Below are positions 53,273 to 62,501 of a DNA stretch of 64,000 bases, one piece after another. A program made the translations under genes and the position numbers. Location: positions 17,811 to 81,810 of the forward strand of contig JAZQHC010000005.1 of NCBI GenBank assembly GCA_045540335.1, in the 5' to 3' direction. The notes beneath the pieces are model-generated. The model made no database searches. It had not been told where the DNA came from and worked only from the letters and a program-made list of their open reading frames with translations. The DNA is from RGIG7213 sp045540335. GTDB lineage: Bacteria > Bacillota > Clostridia > Oscillospirales > CAG-272. Numbering within the stretch: position 1 is the stretch's first letter; every line of letters starts with the position of its first letter.

Positions 53273-54148
53273 ATGAAGACGAAGATATTATCTGTCGCTT
53301 CTGATTTTTTGTACGTAACAATTGCCGGCATCATCGTCGCGTTTGCATATTTCTTCTTTCAAAACAGCAACGGCTTTTCGCCGGGCGGTGTTGGCGGTCT
53401 TGCTACGATAACATACCATTTGTTGGATTATAAGGTTAATTGGGGCTTGCTGATGACGGCATTCAACCTTCCGATATTTGTTTTGGTAAGTATATTTATC
53501 AATCGCAAGCTTGGTTTTTACCTTATACATTACCTTATTACGCAGTCTTTAACGGTTGAATTACTTGGTGCATTCGGTGCAGTACCGTACAGCGCATCAA
53601 ACAACGGCGAGGATTTTGAAATAGTGTTTGCCTGTATTGCTACGGGCATTATCTCGGGCTTTGCCTTTTCTATGATGTTGCGGCGCTTTGGTGCGGCAGG
53701 GGGAACGTACGCCATATCAGCCCTGATAAAAAAATGGCGGCCCGAAACCAATATTGCATACGTGTCGTTTATTATGGACGGCAGCGTTGTTCTTATCGCG
53801 TTTTTCGTTTACGGTATGAAGATAACGCCGTGTATGTGTACGTTTATCAACTTGTTTATCGCAAACGTCGTGGTGGATCATCTGCTTGCGGGCGCAAAGG
53901 TTGGGTACAAGTTTGAAATAATCACCGACCGCCCTGAAGAGCTTTCGGAAGAGCTTATAAAGGAATTAAAGCACGGCGTAACGGAAATACGCGTGTTGGG
54001 CGCATATTCACATACGGAAAAATATATGCTTGTTTGCATTATACGCAAGCGGCAGGTTGGCAATATGATGAAGATAATACGCAAATATCCCGGAACGTTT
54101 GCAAATTTCGCCAAGGTAAACGAAGTATTCGGCAGATTTAAACAGTAG
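53273..54148 (+). CDS. YitT-family membrane protein
   Basis: A 291-residue protein with five or six N-terminal helices (FSPGGVGGLATITYHLL is a characteristic segment) and a cytosolic C-terminal DUF2179 domain (VTEIRVLGAYSHTEKYMLVCIIRKRQ...). YitT proteins are widespread in Firmicutes; the function is not settled. It has its own promoter and ends 129 bases before the EctB-like gene. Confidence 0.88.
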   Translation: MKTKILSVASDFLYVTIAGIIVAFAYFFFQNSNGFSPGGVGGLATITYHLLDYKVNWGLLMTAFNLPIFVLVSIFINRKLGFYLIHYLITQSLTVELLGAFGAVPYSASNNGEDFEIVFACIATGIISGFAFSMMLRRFGAAGGTYAISALIKKWRPETNIAYVSFIMDGSVVLIAFFVYGMKITPCMCTFINLFIANVVVDHLLAGAKVGYKFEIITDRPEELSEELIKELKHGVTEIRVLGAYSHTEKYMLVCIIRKRQVGNMMKIIRKYPGTFANFAKVNEVFGRFKQ

Positions 54149-54194
54149 AATATAAAATAGCGGTTAAATAAGTTTAAATTGTGCCGTTGCTTGA

Positions 54195-54223
54195 TTGACA
54201 ACGGGGATGTTTTTTGATATAAT
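54195..54223 (+). promoter_or_regulatory. Consensus promoter of the EctB-like gene
   Basis: Perfect TTGACA (54195-54200) and perfect TATAAT (54218-54223) with the ideal 17-base spacer, the best promoter match in the window. Strong constitutive expression is expected unless repressed. Confidence 0.9.
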
Positions 54224-54277
54224 GAAGTTTACAAAATAAATATCAATTTTTCTGATCTATGAAAGGCATAAATATAA

Positions 54278-55534
54278 ATGAATATTATTGAGAATTTGGA
54301 GTCGGAAGTCAGATCCTATTGCAGAAGCTTTCCGTGCACCTTCGTTAAATCGAAGGGGTGCTTCATGTACGATGAAGACGGAAACGAGTATCTGGACTTT
54401 TTTGCAGGTGCGGGCGCACTTAATTACGGCCATAATAACGACGCTTTGAAAAATAAGATAGTTGAATACATACAAAACGATGGTATAATGCACGGCCTTG
54501 ATATGACTACGGCGGCAAAAAAAGAATTTTTGGAAAAGTTTAACGAAACTATTTTAAAGCCGCGCGATCTTGATTATAAGGTTATGTTTTGCGGCCCTAC
54601 GGGTACAAACGCGGTTGAATCTGCGTTGAAGCTTGCCAGAAAATATACCAAAAGAACGACTGTTTTTGCATTTTCGGGCGCGTTTCACGGTATGACGCTT
54701 GGCAGCCTTGCGGTTACAAGCAACAGCGCAAAAAGGGCAGGTGCTGCAGTTGGGCTTGATAACGTTGTTTTTATGCCGTATCCGTTCGGCTTTAATGCAA
54801 CGTTTGATACTATCGGTTATATTGAAAATATCCTTACAGACGACCATTCAGGCGTGGAAAAGCCTGCTGCTATTATCGTTGAAACCGTTCAGGCAGAGGG
54901 CGGTATAGTAGTTGCCGAAATAGAATGGCTGCAGCGTTTAAGAAAGCTGTGTACAGAACACGGCATACTTCTTATCTGCGACGATATACAGATCGGCTGC
55001 GGAAGAACGGGCACGTTTTTCTCGTTTGAAAGGGCGGGCATCGTTCCGGATATGGTTACGCTTTCAAAATCCATAAGCGGCTTCGGCTTGCCTATGGCGC
55101 TTATGCTTATGAAGCGAGAGCTTGATATATGGCACCCGGGCGAGCATAACGGTACGTTCCGCGGTAATCAGCTTGCTTTTGTGGGCGCAAAAGAGGCGTT
55201 GAACTACTATGATAATTGGATATTGATGGAAAGTGTTAAAAAACACGAAAATACGGTAAACAAGTTTTTCGAAGAAAATATAAAGCCTATCGATCAAAGA
55301 ATACAGCATAGGGGTATCGGCTTGATACACGGGTTTGATTTTTCCCTTATCGGAAAGGGCATAGCATCTGCCATAGCAAGGGAATGTCTTAAAAACGGCT
55401 TGATTATAGAAACCGCAGGCAGGGAAGACAGCGTGCTTAAGCTGTTGCCGCCGCTTGTTATCACCGATAGCGAGCTGCTTCAAGGCTTGAATGCTATTTT
55501 AAAATCAACAAAAACCGTTCTTGGTGCAGAATAA
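54278..55534 (+). CDS. Class III aminotransferase, diaminobutyrate-2-oxoglutarate transaminase (EctB)-like
   Basis: A 418-residue PLP enzyme. FFAGAGALNYGHNN, MFCGPTGTNAVESALKLARK, FSGAFHGMTLGSLAVT, ICDDIQIGCGRTG and TLSKSISGFGLPMALML (Schiff-base Lys) follow the EctB pattern closely. EctB makes L-2,4-diaminobutyrate from aspartate semialdehyde. No ectA or ectC is adjacent, so ectoine synthesis is not indicated; diaminobutyrate may serve cell wall or secondary metabolites. Monocistronic, between a consensus promoter and a strong terminator. Confidence 0.86.
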   Translation: MNIIENLESEVRSYCRSFPCTFVKSKGCFMYDEDGNEYLDFFAGAGALNYGHNNDALKNKIVEYIQNDGIMHGLDMTTAAKKEFLEKFNETILKPRDLDYKVMFCGPTGTNAVESALKLARKYTKRTTVFAFSGAFHGMTLGSLAVTSNSAKRAGAAVGLDNVVFMPYPFGFNATFDTIGYIENILTDDHSGVEKPAAIIVETVQAEGGIVVAEIEWLQRLRKLCTEHGILLICDDIQIGCGRTGTFFSFERAGIVPDMVTLSKSISGFGLPMALMLMKRELDIWHPGEHNGTFRGNQLAFVGAKEALNYYDNWILMESVKKHENTVNKFFEENIKPIDQRIQHRGIGLIHGFDFSLIGKGIASAIARECLKNGLIIETAGREDSVLKLLPPLVITDSELLQGLNAILKSTKTVLGAE

Positions 55535-55556
55535 TATATAAATAAAGGTATAAAGA

Positions 55557-55591
55557 ATCCCGCCTTGTTACCAAGGCGGGATCGCTTTTTT
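55557..55591 (+). terminator. Terminator of the EctB-like gene
   Basis: An 11-bp perfect stem (ATCCCGCCTTG and complement) with a TTAC loop, then CGC and TTTTTT. It may also slow the converging transcript of the gene ending at 55594. Confidence 0.92.
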
Positions 55592-55593
55592 AA

Positions 55594-56505
55594 TTATAAA
55601 ATCATAGCGCTGATTGATAAATCAAGAAAATCTTCGAACACGAATTCGTAGCTTTGCGCGGATAGCTTGAATTTATTTTTCACTATCGGTGAAGATATTC
55701 TTATGTTTACAGCATTGCTTTGGGCGTCGTATTTTTGCACGTATGTCCAATCGTTCAATTCGATTGCTTTTGATAAGAACAAGCCGGCAAAGCCGCAGGA
55801 TTTTATATTTTCAATTTCGTAAACGTTTTTAATCGTTATTTCAAAAACGTAATCGTTTATCGTGCGGTCTATTCTGAAGGATAGCGTATCACTTGCACAC
55901 GACAAAAATACCGTAATCATGCAGATAACTGCCGTTGCCATGCTTATGCCCATGTTGTTTGCGCGTTGCGAACATGAAAAATCAAAATCGACGTTCATTT
56001 TTTCAGGCATCGCCTGCTTGAAACGAAAAACAGAATATTCTGCCATTTTATAAACTTCGTCGATTGAAAGGGAAGAACGCGTCATATCGGAAAACGTGCG
56101 CGATATTACCATAAGTGAATTCAACCCGTGAAGCGCGGATGCATTTTCGTAAGAATCCCCCTTTGATTCCAATCGCTTTTTTTCGATTATGTAACGTGCG
56201 TACAAAAGTGTGTCAATGCTGTAACCCATTGGCGCAAAATATATCGTAATATGTTTGCTTGAAGGACTGCTTTGGCAAACGCAGGATAAAAATTCTTCAT
56301 TTTCGATTGTTAAAACGGCAGTATAGGGAAATTCGTTATTATCAGCCCTGTTCAATGCAAGGGCAGAAAGCTGCATACCGTTTTTAATGCCTGTATATTG
56401 CAAGCATTGATCGTTGTATTCGATTACTTTAAATTGAAGATCCGTGATTACACATGGTAACTCTGTTTGTGCACAATGTTCTGAAAATATAGCAAGCTGT
56501 TCCAT
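55594..56505 (-). CDS. Putative sensor-kinase-like protein with degenerate core
   Basis: A 303-residue protein without clear membrane segments. Residues 1-100 resemble a PAS fold (CVITDLQFKVIEYNDQCLQYTG). Then comes a helix pair with ASALHGLNSLMVISRTF, similar to the HxxxN of histidine kinase dimerisation helices. The C-terminal half is ATPase-like in outline but lacks recognisable N and G boxes. It may be a non-catalytic sensor or a phosphatase-type regulator; no partner regulator is adjacent. It starts 23 bases after the NYN-domain gene stop. Confidence 0.65.
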   Translation of the reverse strand: MEQLAIFSEHCAQTELPCVITDLQFKVIEYNDQCLQYTGIKNGMQLSALALNRADNNEFPYTAVLTIENEEFLSCVCQSSPSSKHITIYFAPMGYSIDTLLYARYIIEKKRLESKGDSYENASALHGLNSLMVISRTFSDMTRSSLSIDEVYKMAEYSVFRFKQAMPEKMNVDFDFSCSQRANNMGISMATAVICMITVFLSCASDTLSFRIDRTINDYVFEITIKNVYEIENIKSCGFAGLFLSKAIELNDWTYVQKYDAQSNAVNIRISSPIVKNKFKLSAQSYEFVFEDFLDLSISAMIL

Positions 56506-56528
56506 AATTAAACCGTAATAATGTAAGT

Positions 56529-57350
56529 TTATTTTTTTGTTTTGATTCGTTTTTCCGATTGATGGCTTTTTTCCTGTACGGTGATATCAATACCGTCTTG
56601 CTTCATTTTTTCTGTTTCAAGATAAATGGCCTTCAGTTGTTTTCCGCCGGGCAAAAATTTTCTTTCTTGGCGCAGATATCCGTTTTGAAGCATCTTCGTC
56701 ATCGTTTCGCGAAGCTCTTCCTCGTCAACGTTATACTGTTGGGCAACCGCCTGCATAGTTGACAAAAATGTCATATAACGTCGCGGGCCTTTCGGCTTTT
56801 TTTGCCCTGCCATATAGTCTGCAACCATTGCCATGCGGGTGTTTTCTATATCTTTTTCAGATGGGATCTCTATATATTTAGTTGCCGCGTTTTTAAGCAT
56901 ACCCGACAAACAATCCCGCACGGCGTAAACTATCACTTCTTTTTTACATACGTTGGTTAAAAACTTTACAACGGACGTAAAGTGCCCGTCGCCCGTGAAG
57001 ATTATAAAAGTATCAATGTTTTTTGATGACATTGCGTGTTGATATATGCTGTCAAGCATGATGAAATCCGTAAAGTCTTTTTTATAATGCTGGCTTGTAT
57101 TCTGCGTTTCTATTACGTTATTTGTAACCTGTCGTATTTTAGGTATTTCATATCGCATTCCGGGGTTCGAAAAATCCCCGAAAAAGAACATATCAACCAC
57201 GTTGTACCTGCTGTCAAGCTCTGTTTTCCATGATCTTACGTCAGGGTGTGCGGCAAAGTTTTTGTAAATAGAAACGTGCCAATGCTCGTAATCCACGAAA
57301 ACCAACGCGTTGTGCTTTGTACGGCTTTTGAATAAGTTTAAAAATCCGAT
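56529..57350 (-). CDS. NYN (PIN-like nuclease) domain protein, probable ATC start
   Basis: A 273-residue protein. NALVFVDYEHW holds the first metal Asp, KKDFTDFIMLDSIY the second acidic cluster and FIIFTGDGHF the third (SGDxDF in relatives), as in NYN/LabA ribonuclease-like domains. A winged-helix-like segment (DEEELRETMTKMLQNGYLRQ) follows near residue 215. The expected N-terminus (GFLNLFKSRTKHNALVF) is preceded by ATC at 57350-57348, nine bases after AAAGGAGG (57367-57360). No ATG or GTG exists in frame there; TTG 57305 is the only conventional alternative and cuts into the first motif region. Confidence 0.78.
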   Translation of the reverse strand: MGFLNLFKSRTKHNALVFVDYEHWHVSIYKNFAAHPDVRSWKTELDSRYNVVDMFFFGDFSNPGMRYEIPKIRQVTNNVIETQNTSQHYKKDFTDFIMLDSIYQHAMSSKNIDTFIIFTGDGHFTSVVKFLTNVCKKEVIVYAVRDCLSGMLKNAATKYIEIPSEKDIENTRMAMVADYMAGQKKPKGPRRYMTFLSTMQAVAQQYNVDEEELRETMTKMLQNGYLRQERKFLPGGKQLKAIYLETEKMKQDGIDITVQEKSHQSEKRIKTKK

Positions 57351-57423
57351 GGTGCATTTCCTCCTTTCCGATTTCCCTCAACGGTGATTATACCATTTTG
57401 CATTTGCTTTGTCAAGACGGGCG

Positions 57424-59685
57424 TTATTGCGAAGAGTATATCTGCTTTACCCTTTGTACTACCTCGTCTTCTCTTAAACGGTCCGATGCGTACGCCGCAC
57501 GCAAAAGCTCGTGCGGAATGTATTCGTCGTATTTTTCAAATAAAGGCACTTCTGAAGGGGATACAAGCGCTGCCTTGTCGAAGCCGTTTTTACAAATGGC
57601 GTATATGCCGTTTATAAGCTCGCGAGGCGAGTTACCCTCGTATTTAAAGGTAATATAACAGCAGCCCTCAAATTCAATATTTGAAATGCGTAATTCACTT
57701 GCGTGCTTTGCCAACAGCTTGCGAAACGTTCTGAAGCTTCGCGTGCCAAGCCACGGAAAAATGCAGTACGTCATGCCGCCAAGCGGAATAACGTATTTTT
57801 GGTGCATGCCTGCGTTTTTTGCAACGTGCCGTGCGATATCAAGGCGGCGGCGTGCGTTAGGCTTTAAATACGGATATTCTTTATCCTCACAAAGCACTTG
57901 GTGCATGCGTTCAAGTATTCGTGTGTGTATTTCGCCGCTTTCGCCGGGCCAAGTAACCTCCATTTTTCCTTTAACGCTTTTTACGTATATCAGCTTTCTT
58001 GCAATGTCAAGCTCGGTTACCTCCCACACCCTTCCGGCAAGGGCAAAGCGGTCGCCTATCGGCGGCGGAGTGGTTATAGTGCCGATTTCATCTGATTCGC
58101 ACCTTACGGAAAAGTTTTCCGAATCCTTGAATACTGCATAAAATTTAAAGCTGTTTACTATTTTTTCACCCGCAAGACCGACTATAAGGGTTTTTTCTTC
58201 TGTCATCTGCAGATAATCGTTTTTAATCATACTTATAAGAAGCGTTTTATATTCTTCTTTTGTTACGTTTTCAAACGGCGGCAACGATAAAACGCGGTTC
58301 GCAAGCTGTTTTGCGGTTAATTCGCCCGTTGAAAACAGTATGGAAAGCGTCTGCTGAAACAAAAGTGAAAACGGCATAAGCTTTTCGCTTGGCGGTTCTA
58401 TAAAGCGTTCTTCTATATACAGTTGAATTATTGCAACGGCACGTATCAATTCCCACGGGATAAGCTGTACCAAAGGCGCTTCGGGCAGTGGATTTTCTTC
58501 CCTGAACACCATAAACATTTCAGGCGGTGCACCCCTTCTTCCGCTTCTGCCGAGGCGTTGAAGAAAGCTGCTTACGCTGTTTGGCGAATCTATTTGAACG
58601 ATGCGCTCTAACCTGCCGATATCAACGCCCAATTCCAAGGTAACCGTTGCGCAGGTTACGGCGTTGTATTCGTCTTTCTTCATTTTAAATTCTGCTTCCT
58701 CACGTAAGGATGCAGAAAGATTTCCGTGATGTATTAAAAATATATCCGGCTCGTGCCTGTTTTCGGCAATTTGGCGCAAAGTTGCGGTAATGTACTCCGT
58801 TTGCTCGCGCGAGTTGGAAAAAACAAGACTTTTTTTGCTTTTTACACAATCGTAAACGTATTCGTACCCTGCATCTATTTGTGCGCGTGCAGATGGCAGC
58901 TCGTCGCGTTTTTCTTCCAAAATATCTTGTGCATCTGCGTTTGAAAAGGCTTTGTGGTGACTTGTTTGATCAAACCTTTCGTTTTGTATATAAAAATGCT
59001 CTAAAGCAAGCCGCCACGAAGTTTTGCCTTCTTCTGCAATGGGGCAGGCACAATTTCTGTGCGATCCGCCGCAAAGCCATTTTTTTGCTATTTCAACGTC
59101 GCCGACGGTTGCGGAAAGCCCTATTCTGCGAACGTCTTTACCTATTATTCGGGATATTCTGTTTAATTGGCATATTATTTGATTGCCCCTGTCTGTTCCC
59201 GTTAAAATGTGTATTTCGTCGATAACTATAAAACGAAGATCGCAGAATAATCTGACGATATCGTTGCTTCTGTTCATCAGCATGCTTTCAAGCGATTCGG
59301 GGGTTATTTGTAAAATCCCCTTGGGATTTTTTAATAATTTGTTTTTATGTGAAGCGGGTACGTCGCCGTGCCAATGAAAAACGGGAATATCGCACTCGTC
59401 AAGAATCTCGTCAAGTCTTAAAAATTGGTCGTTTATAAGGCTTTTCAACGGGGCAATATACAATACCCCGATGCTTTGCGGAACATCTTCTGCCATCATG
59501 GAAATAATGGGGAAAAACGCCGCCTCCGTCTTACCGGACGCCGTAGAAGAGGTGATAAGAAGGTTGTCTTCGCTTTCAAATAAAACCTTCGCTGCTGAAA
59601 GTTGTACACCGCGCAAGGAAGCCCAATTATTTTTATAAATATAGTCTTGTATGAACGGCGAAAATCTGTAAAAAACGTCAGACAT
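57424..59685 (-). CDS. Lhr-like superfamily 2 DEAD/DEAH-box helicase
   Basis: A 753-residue ATP-dependent helicase. SSTASGKTEAAFFP is the Walker A/Q region, APLKSL motif Ia, VIDEIHIL motif II (DEIH), GLSATVGD motif III, and VATVTLELGVDIGRLERIVQ with QRLGRSGRRG motifs V and VI. The ~300-residue C-terminal part (from YIEERFIEPP) resembles the Lhr-type extension rather than RecQ or RecG. Such helicases act in DNA or RNA repair, but the role here is unknown. Own promoter at 59727-59755. Confidence 0.88.
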   Translation of the reverse strand: MSDVFYRFSPFIQDYIYKNNWASLRGVQLSAAKVLFESEDNLLITSSTASGKTEAAFFPIISMMAEDVPQSIGVLYIAPLKSLINDQFLRLDEILDECDIPVFHWHGDVPASHKNKLLKNPKGILQITPESLESMLMNRSNDIVRLFCDLRFIVIDEIHILTGTDRGNQIICQLNRISRIIGKDVRRIGLSATVGDVEIAKKWLCGGSHRNCACPIAEEGKTSWRLALEHFYIQNERFDQTSHHKAFSNADAQDILEEKRDELPSARAQIDAGYEYVYDCVKSKKSLVFSNSREQTEYITATLRQIAENRHEPDIFLIHHGNLSASLREEAEFKMKKDEYNAVTCATVTLELGVDIGRLERIVQIDSPNSVSSFLQRLGRSGRRGAPPEMFMVFREENPLPEAPLVQLIPWELIRAVAIIQLYIEERFIEPPSEKLMPFSLLFQQTLSILFSTGELTAKQLANRVLSLPPFENVTKEEYKTLLISMIKNDYLQMTEEKTLIVGLAGEKIVNSFKFYAVFKDSENFSVRCESDEIGTITTPPPIGDRFALAGRVWEVTELDIARKLIYVKSVKGKMEVTWPGESGEIHTRILERMHQVLCEDKEYPYLKPNARRRLDIARHVAKNAGMHQKYVIPLGGMTYCIFPWLGTRSFRTFRKLLAKHASELRISNIEFEGCCYITFKYEGNSPRELINGIYAICKNGFDKAALVSPSEVPLFEKYDEYIPHELLRAAYASDRLREDEVVQRVKQIYSSQ

Positions 59686-59726
59686 GGATCATCCCCCTTT
59701 GATTAAGCGATTTTGCTTTAAATTTT

Positions 59727-59755
59727 ATTATACCATTCCTTTATTGCCGTGTCAA
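59727..59755 (-). promoter_or_regulatory. Promoter of the helicase gene
   Basis: On the minus strand TTGACA (59755-59750) and TATAAT (59732-59727) with a 17-base spacer; GG directly precedes TATAAT. Confidence 0.85.
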
Positions 59756-59938
59756 TCTAAAAAAGATGAAAAAATATCCGCTTTGTTTTTTACCAATGCT
59801 AAAATTATGCGATCTAAAAGAACGGTGATATACGGTTTAACTTTTTATGATGAGAAATCGGATACTTTTAACGTTAATTTTTTTACTTTGTGAATACTTT
59901 AATGCTGAACTTTATTATAAGTGTTAAAGTTTGAAAAC

Positions 59939-60004
59939 ATTTGTGCAAAAGGCACAAAATGATATAAAATATCACTTGACATTTGGTCAAAAGGTGTGTA
60001 TTAT
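59939..60004 (+). promoter_or_regulatory. Promoter with inverted repeats upstream of the dockerin protein gene
   Basis: TTGACA (59976-59981) and TATTAT (59999-60004) are 17 bases apart. The -35 box lies inside the inverted repeat TTGAC-ATTTG-GTCAA (59976-59990), a likely operator. A second inverted repeat, TTTGTGC-AAAAG-GCACAAA, spans 59940-59958. The rest of 59756-59938 shows nothing convincing. Confidence 0.6.
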
Positions 60005-60079
60005 AGTGTAAGAAAATGTATTCTTAATATACTTATTTATTTATATTGCTTTTGCTGATATTCGGAAAGGGGTTTTAAA

Positions 60080-62494
60080 ATGAAAAAATCGTTTAACAGG
60101 CTTCTTGCGGTCGTATGCATTGGTGCGATGGCGGCAGTTGCCTTTTTGCAAAGCTTTACGTACAACCTTCAAGCGGCATCATATTATTTCACGGGGCAAG
60201 ATTCAAACGTTACTACCGATCTTATATATGATGGGGTAGATACGGGTGTTGATCTTACCCGTGTGCATCTCGGCAGCGGCGGCTCGTCGGGGTATGGTGC
60301 GAACAGATATATAAATATCGTCGAAGGAAATATAACTTCAAACCCCAAAATATCAATAGAAGTTTTGAATAGCGGCACGGGCGTTTCAGGCTCTGCGCCG
60401 TTAACCTCGGTCGTTGCGGAATATAACGAGGGCGACAATAAAATAATCGCTGCAGTAAACGGCGACTGGATGAGCAGCACCAGCGGCGACCTTGGCATAT
60501 CTACCACGCGCAGTTATAGGGTATCGTTCAGCGCGATGCTTACCGATGGCGAAATATGGTGCAGCCAGATGTCCTCGCAGGAATTAAATGCAGACTACTA
60601 CACGTTTGGCGTAACCTCCGAAGACGAGGTAGTTATAGGTAAGCTTACCGTTAAAACCACTATCAGCAATGTAAGCAAAGGCAAAACCATATCGGCAGAC
60701 GGCATAAACAGGGCACCTGCCAGCGGTGCTATCTACGTGTATAATAACAGGCTTGGAACGTCTAACTACGTTCCGTCAGACGCGTACGAAGTGATTATAG
60801 ATACTTCCTCCAATAAATTTATGAACGGCGGAACAGTTACGGGCAAGGTAGTTGGTATATATGCAAGCGGCACAACTTCGCGTGCATCTTTAACGGACGG
60901 AAGGGTAGTTATCACCGCAAGGGGCTCGTCGAAAATATCGACACTTAAAAATTCCTTTTCAATAGGCGATACTGTTAATATAACCACCTCGCTTTACGAT
61001 TCCATGGGCAATAACGATTTGTGGGCAAGATGCGAAGAGGCAATAGGCGGTCAAAGTCTTGTAATGAAAAACGGCGCGATAAATAACAATCTTGGTTCTA
61101 ATACAAGCCAGTATCCGTCTAATATACTTGGCTATAAGGCAGACGGTACAGTTATGATGGCAATGGTTACTGCCGATTCAAACGGTAGGTACGTAGGGCT
61201 TCAATTTAACAGAATACCGCAGTTTTGCAAGGATATCGGCTTTGATACGTGTATCTTGCTTGACGGCGGCGGCTCTACCACTATGGTAACTATTGACGGT
61301 GGCTCTTATGTTGAAAGGGCTTGCTATTCCGATGGGTCGATTCGTTCAACGTGGAATTCCGTTGCGTTTGTTTATGCAAATACCCTTGGAAATACCGTTT
61401 ATGATGCTGAATATTACAGGGGCGCGCATAGCGATTTAAATGCTGCCTATCCAAATAACGATACGGGGCTGTATAATCACTTTAATCAAAATGGTATTAC
61501 AGAGGGAAGGCAGGCAAGTGCCATATTCAGCGTTAAATATTACGCGGAAAACAACTCCGACTTAAAAAATGCCTTCGGTACGGATTACAAGGCGGCGATG
61601 GATCATTTTTATCATTTTGGATATAAAGAGCCTCGCAATACTGCACCCTGCGAAGATATAGGAACGGATTTTTATGCAAATATTCTTCTTTCCTATGCGC
61701 CGAATATTGCCGTCGGTGCATCCGAAGACGGTAATGTGCATACGGTTCAAAAAAGCGATGCATCAGCTATTTGGAAGTTTACCCGAGATTCAAACGGAAC
61801 ATATACGATAACCAACGCATCGCAGCATAAAGTGCTTGATGTTTTCGCAGGGCAGTATTTTTCGGGCGCTAACATTGCGCTATACGAATCCAATAATACC
61901 AATGCACAAAAATGGTTTATATATAAAAGTATAGATGGAAATTATATACTCCGTTCAAAATGCTCGCCTTCGTGCGTTATGGATGTAAACGGCGCTGCGT
62001 CTTCCGCCGGCGCAAATATTCAGAACTATACGTATAACAGCTCAAACGCACAAGAATTTAACATAGTGATACTGTTTAAGCAAAGCGATTGCGAATTTGA
62101 ATTTTCAAATTCTTCAGATTACGAATTTGGCGAATATAATTCTCAACTTTCTATTGAAGGCGTTTCTGCAGGTACAACGCCGGATGATTTTAAAGCACAG
62201 TTTTTACACGATTGTACCGTTTATAATACTAAAAACGAAATAATTACCTCCGGCAGAGTTTGCTCGGGCTATACGGCTAAAAAAATTATTAACGGCGTGC
62301 AGGTAGCAAGCGCAATTATCATAGTAGAGGGTGACTACAACGGCGACGGTATTGCCGGGACAAAGGACCTTATAAAAATCAAAAAACAAATTTCAGGCGG
62401 TGACGTTATCGGGTATCAACAAGCAGTTGATTTTAATAATAACGGCGAAGTAGATAAAGAAGACCTTAAAGCCCTCGCTGCCCTTATGGGATAG
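60080..62494 (+). CDS. Secreted phosphodiester glycosidase with ricin-type lectin and dockerin domains
   Basis: An 804-residue exported protein. The signal peptide ends near residue 33 (FTYNLQAA). Residues 40-435 form a NAGPA domain (IAAVNGDWMSS, ILLDGGGSTTMVTIDGG). Residues 440-525 hold two ~50-residue repeats of the type YYAENNSDLKNAFGTD...HFYHFGYKE. Residues 560-675 are a ricin B-type lectin (HKVLDVFAG...NAQKWFIY; CVMDVNGA...NAQEFNIV). The C-terminus has two EF-hand-like dockerin repeats (GDYNGDGIAGTKDLIKIKK; DFNNNGEVDKEDLKAL). It should bind carbohydrate and dock to a cohesin scaffold outside the cell. Confidence 0.87.
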   Translation: MKKSFNRLLAVVCIGAMAAVAFLQSFTYNLQAASYYFTGQDSNVTTDLIYDGVDTGVDLTRVHLGSGGSSGYGANRYINIVEGNITSNPKISIEVLNSGTGVSGSAPLTSVVAEYNEGDNKIIAAVNGDWMSSTSGDLGISTTRSYRVSFSAMLTDGEIWCSQMSSQELNADYYTFGVTSEDEVVIGKLTVKTTISNVSKGKTISADGINRAPASGAIYVYNNRLGTSNYVPSDAYEVIIDTSSNKFMNGGTVTGKVVGIYASGTTSRASLTDGRVVITARGSSKISTLKNSFSIGDTVNITTSLYDSMGNNDLWARCEEAIGGQSLVMKNGAINNNLGSNTSQYPSNILGYKADGTVMMAMVTADSNGRYVGLQFNRIPQFCKDIGFDTCILLDGGGSTTMVTIDGGSYVERACYSDGSIRSTWNSVAFVYANTLGNTVYDAEYYRGAHSDLNAAYPNNDTGLYNHFNQNGITEGRQASAIFSVKYYAENNSDLKNAFGTDYKAAMDHFYHFGYKEPRNTAPCEDIGTDFYANILLSYAPNIAVGASEDGNVHTVQKSDASAIWKFTRDSNGTYTITNASQHKVLDVFAGQYFSGANIALYESNNTNAQKWFIYKSIDGNYILRSKCSPSCVMDVNGAASSAGANIQNYTYNSSNAQEFNIVILFKQSDCEFEFSNSSDYEFGEYNSQLSIEGVSAGTTPDDFKAQFLHDCTVYNTKNEIITSGRVCSGYTAKKIINGVQVASAIIIVEGDYNGDGIAGTKDLIKIKKQISGGDVIGYQQAVDFNNNGEVDKEDLKALAALMG

Positions 62495-62501
62495 GATGAA
62501 T

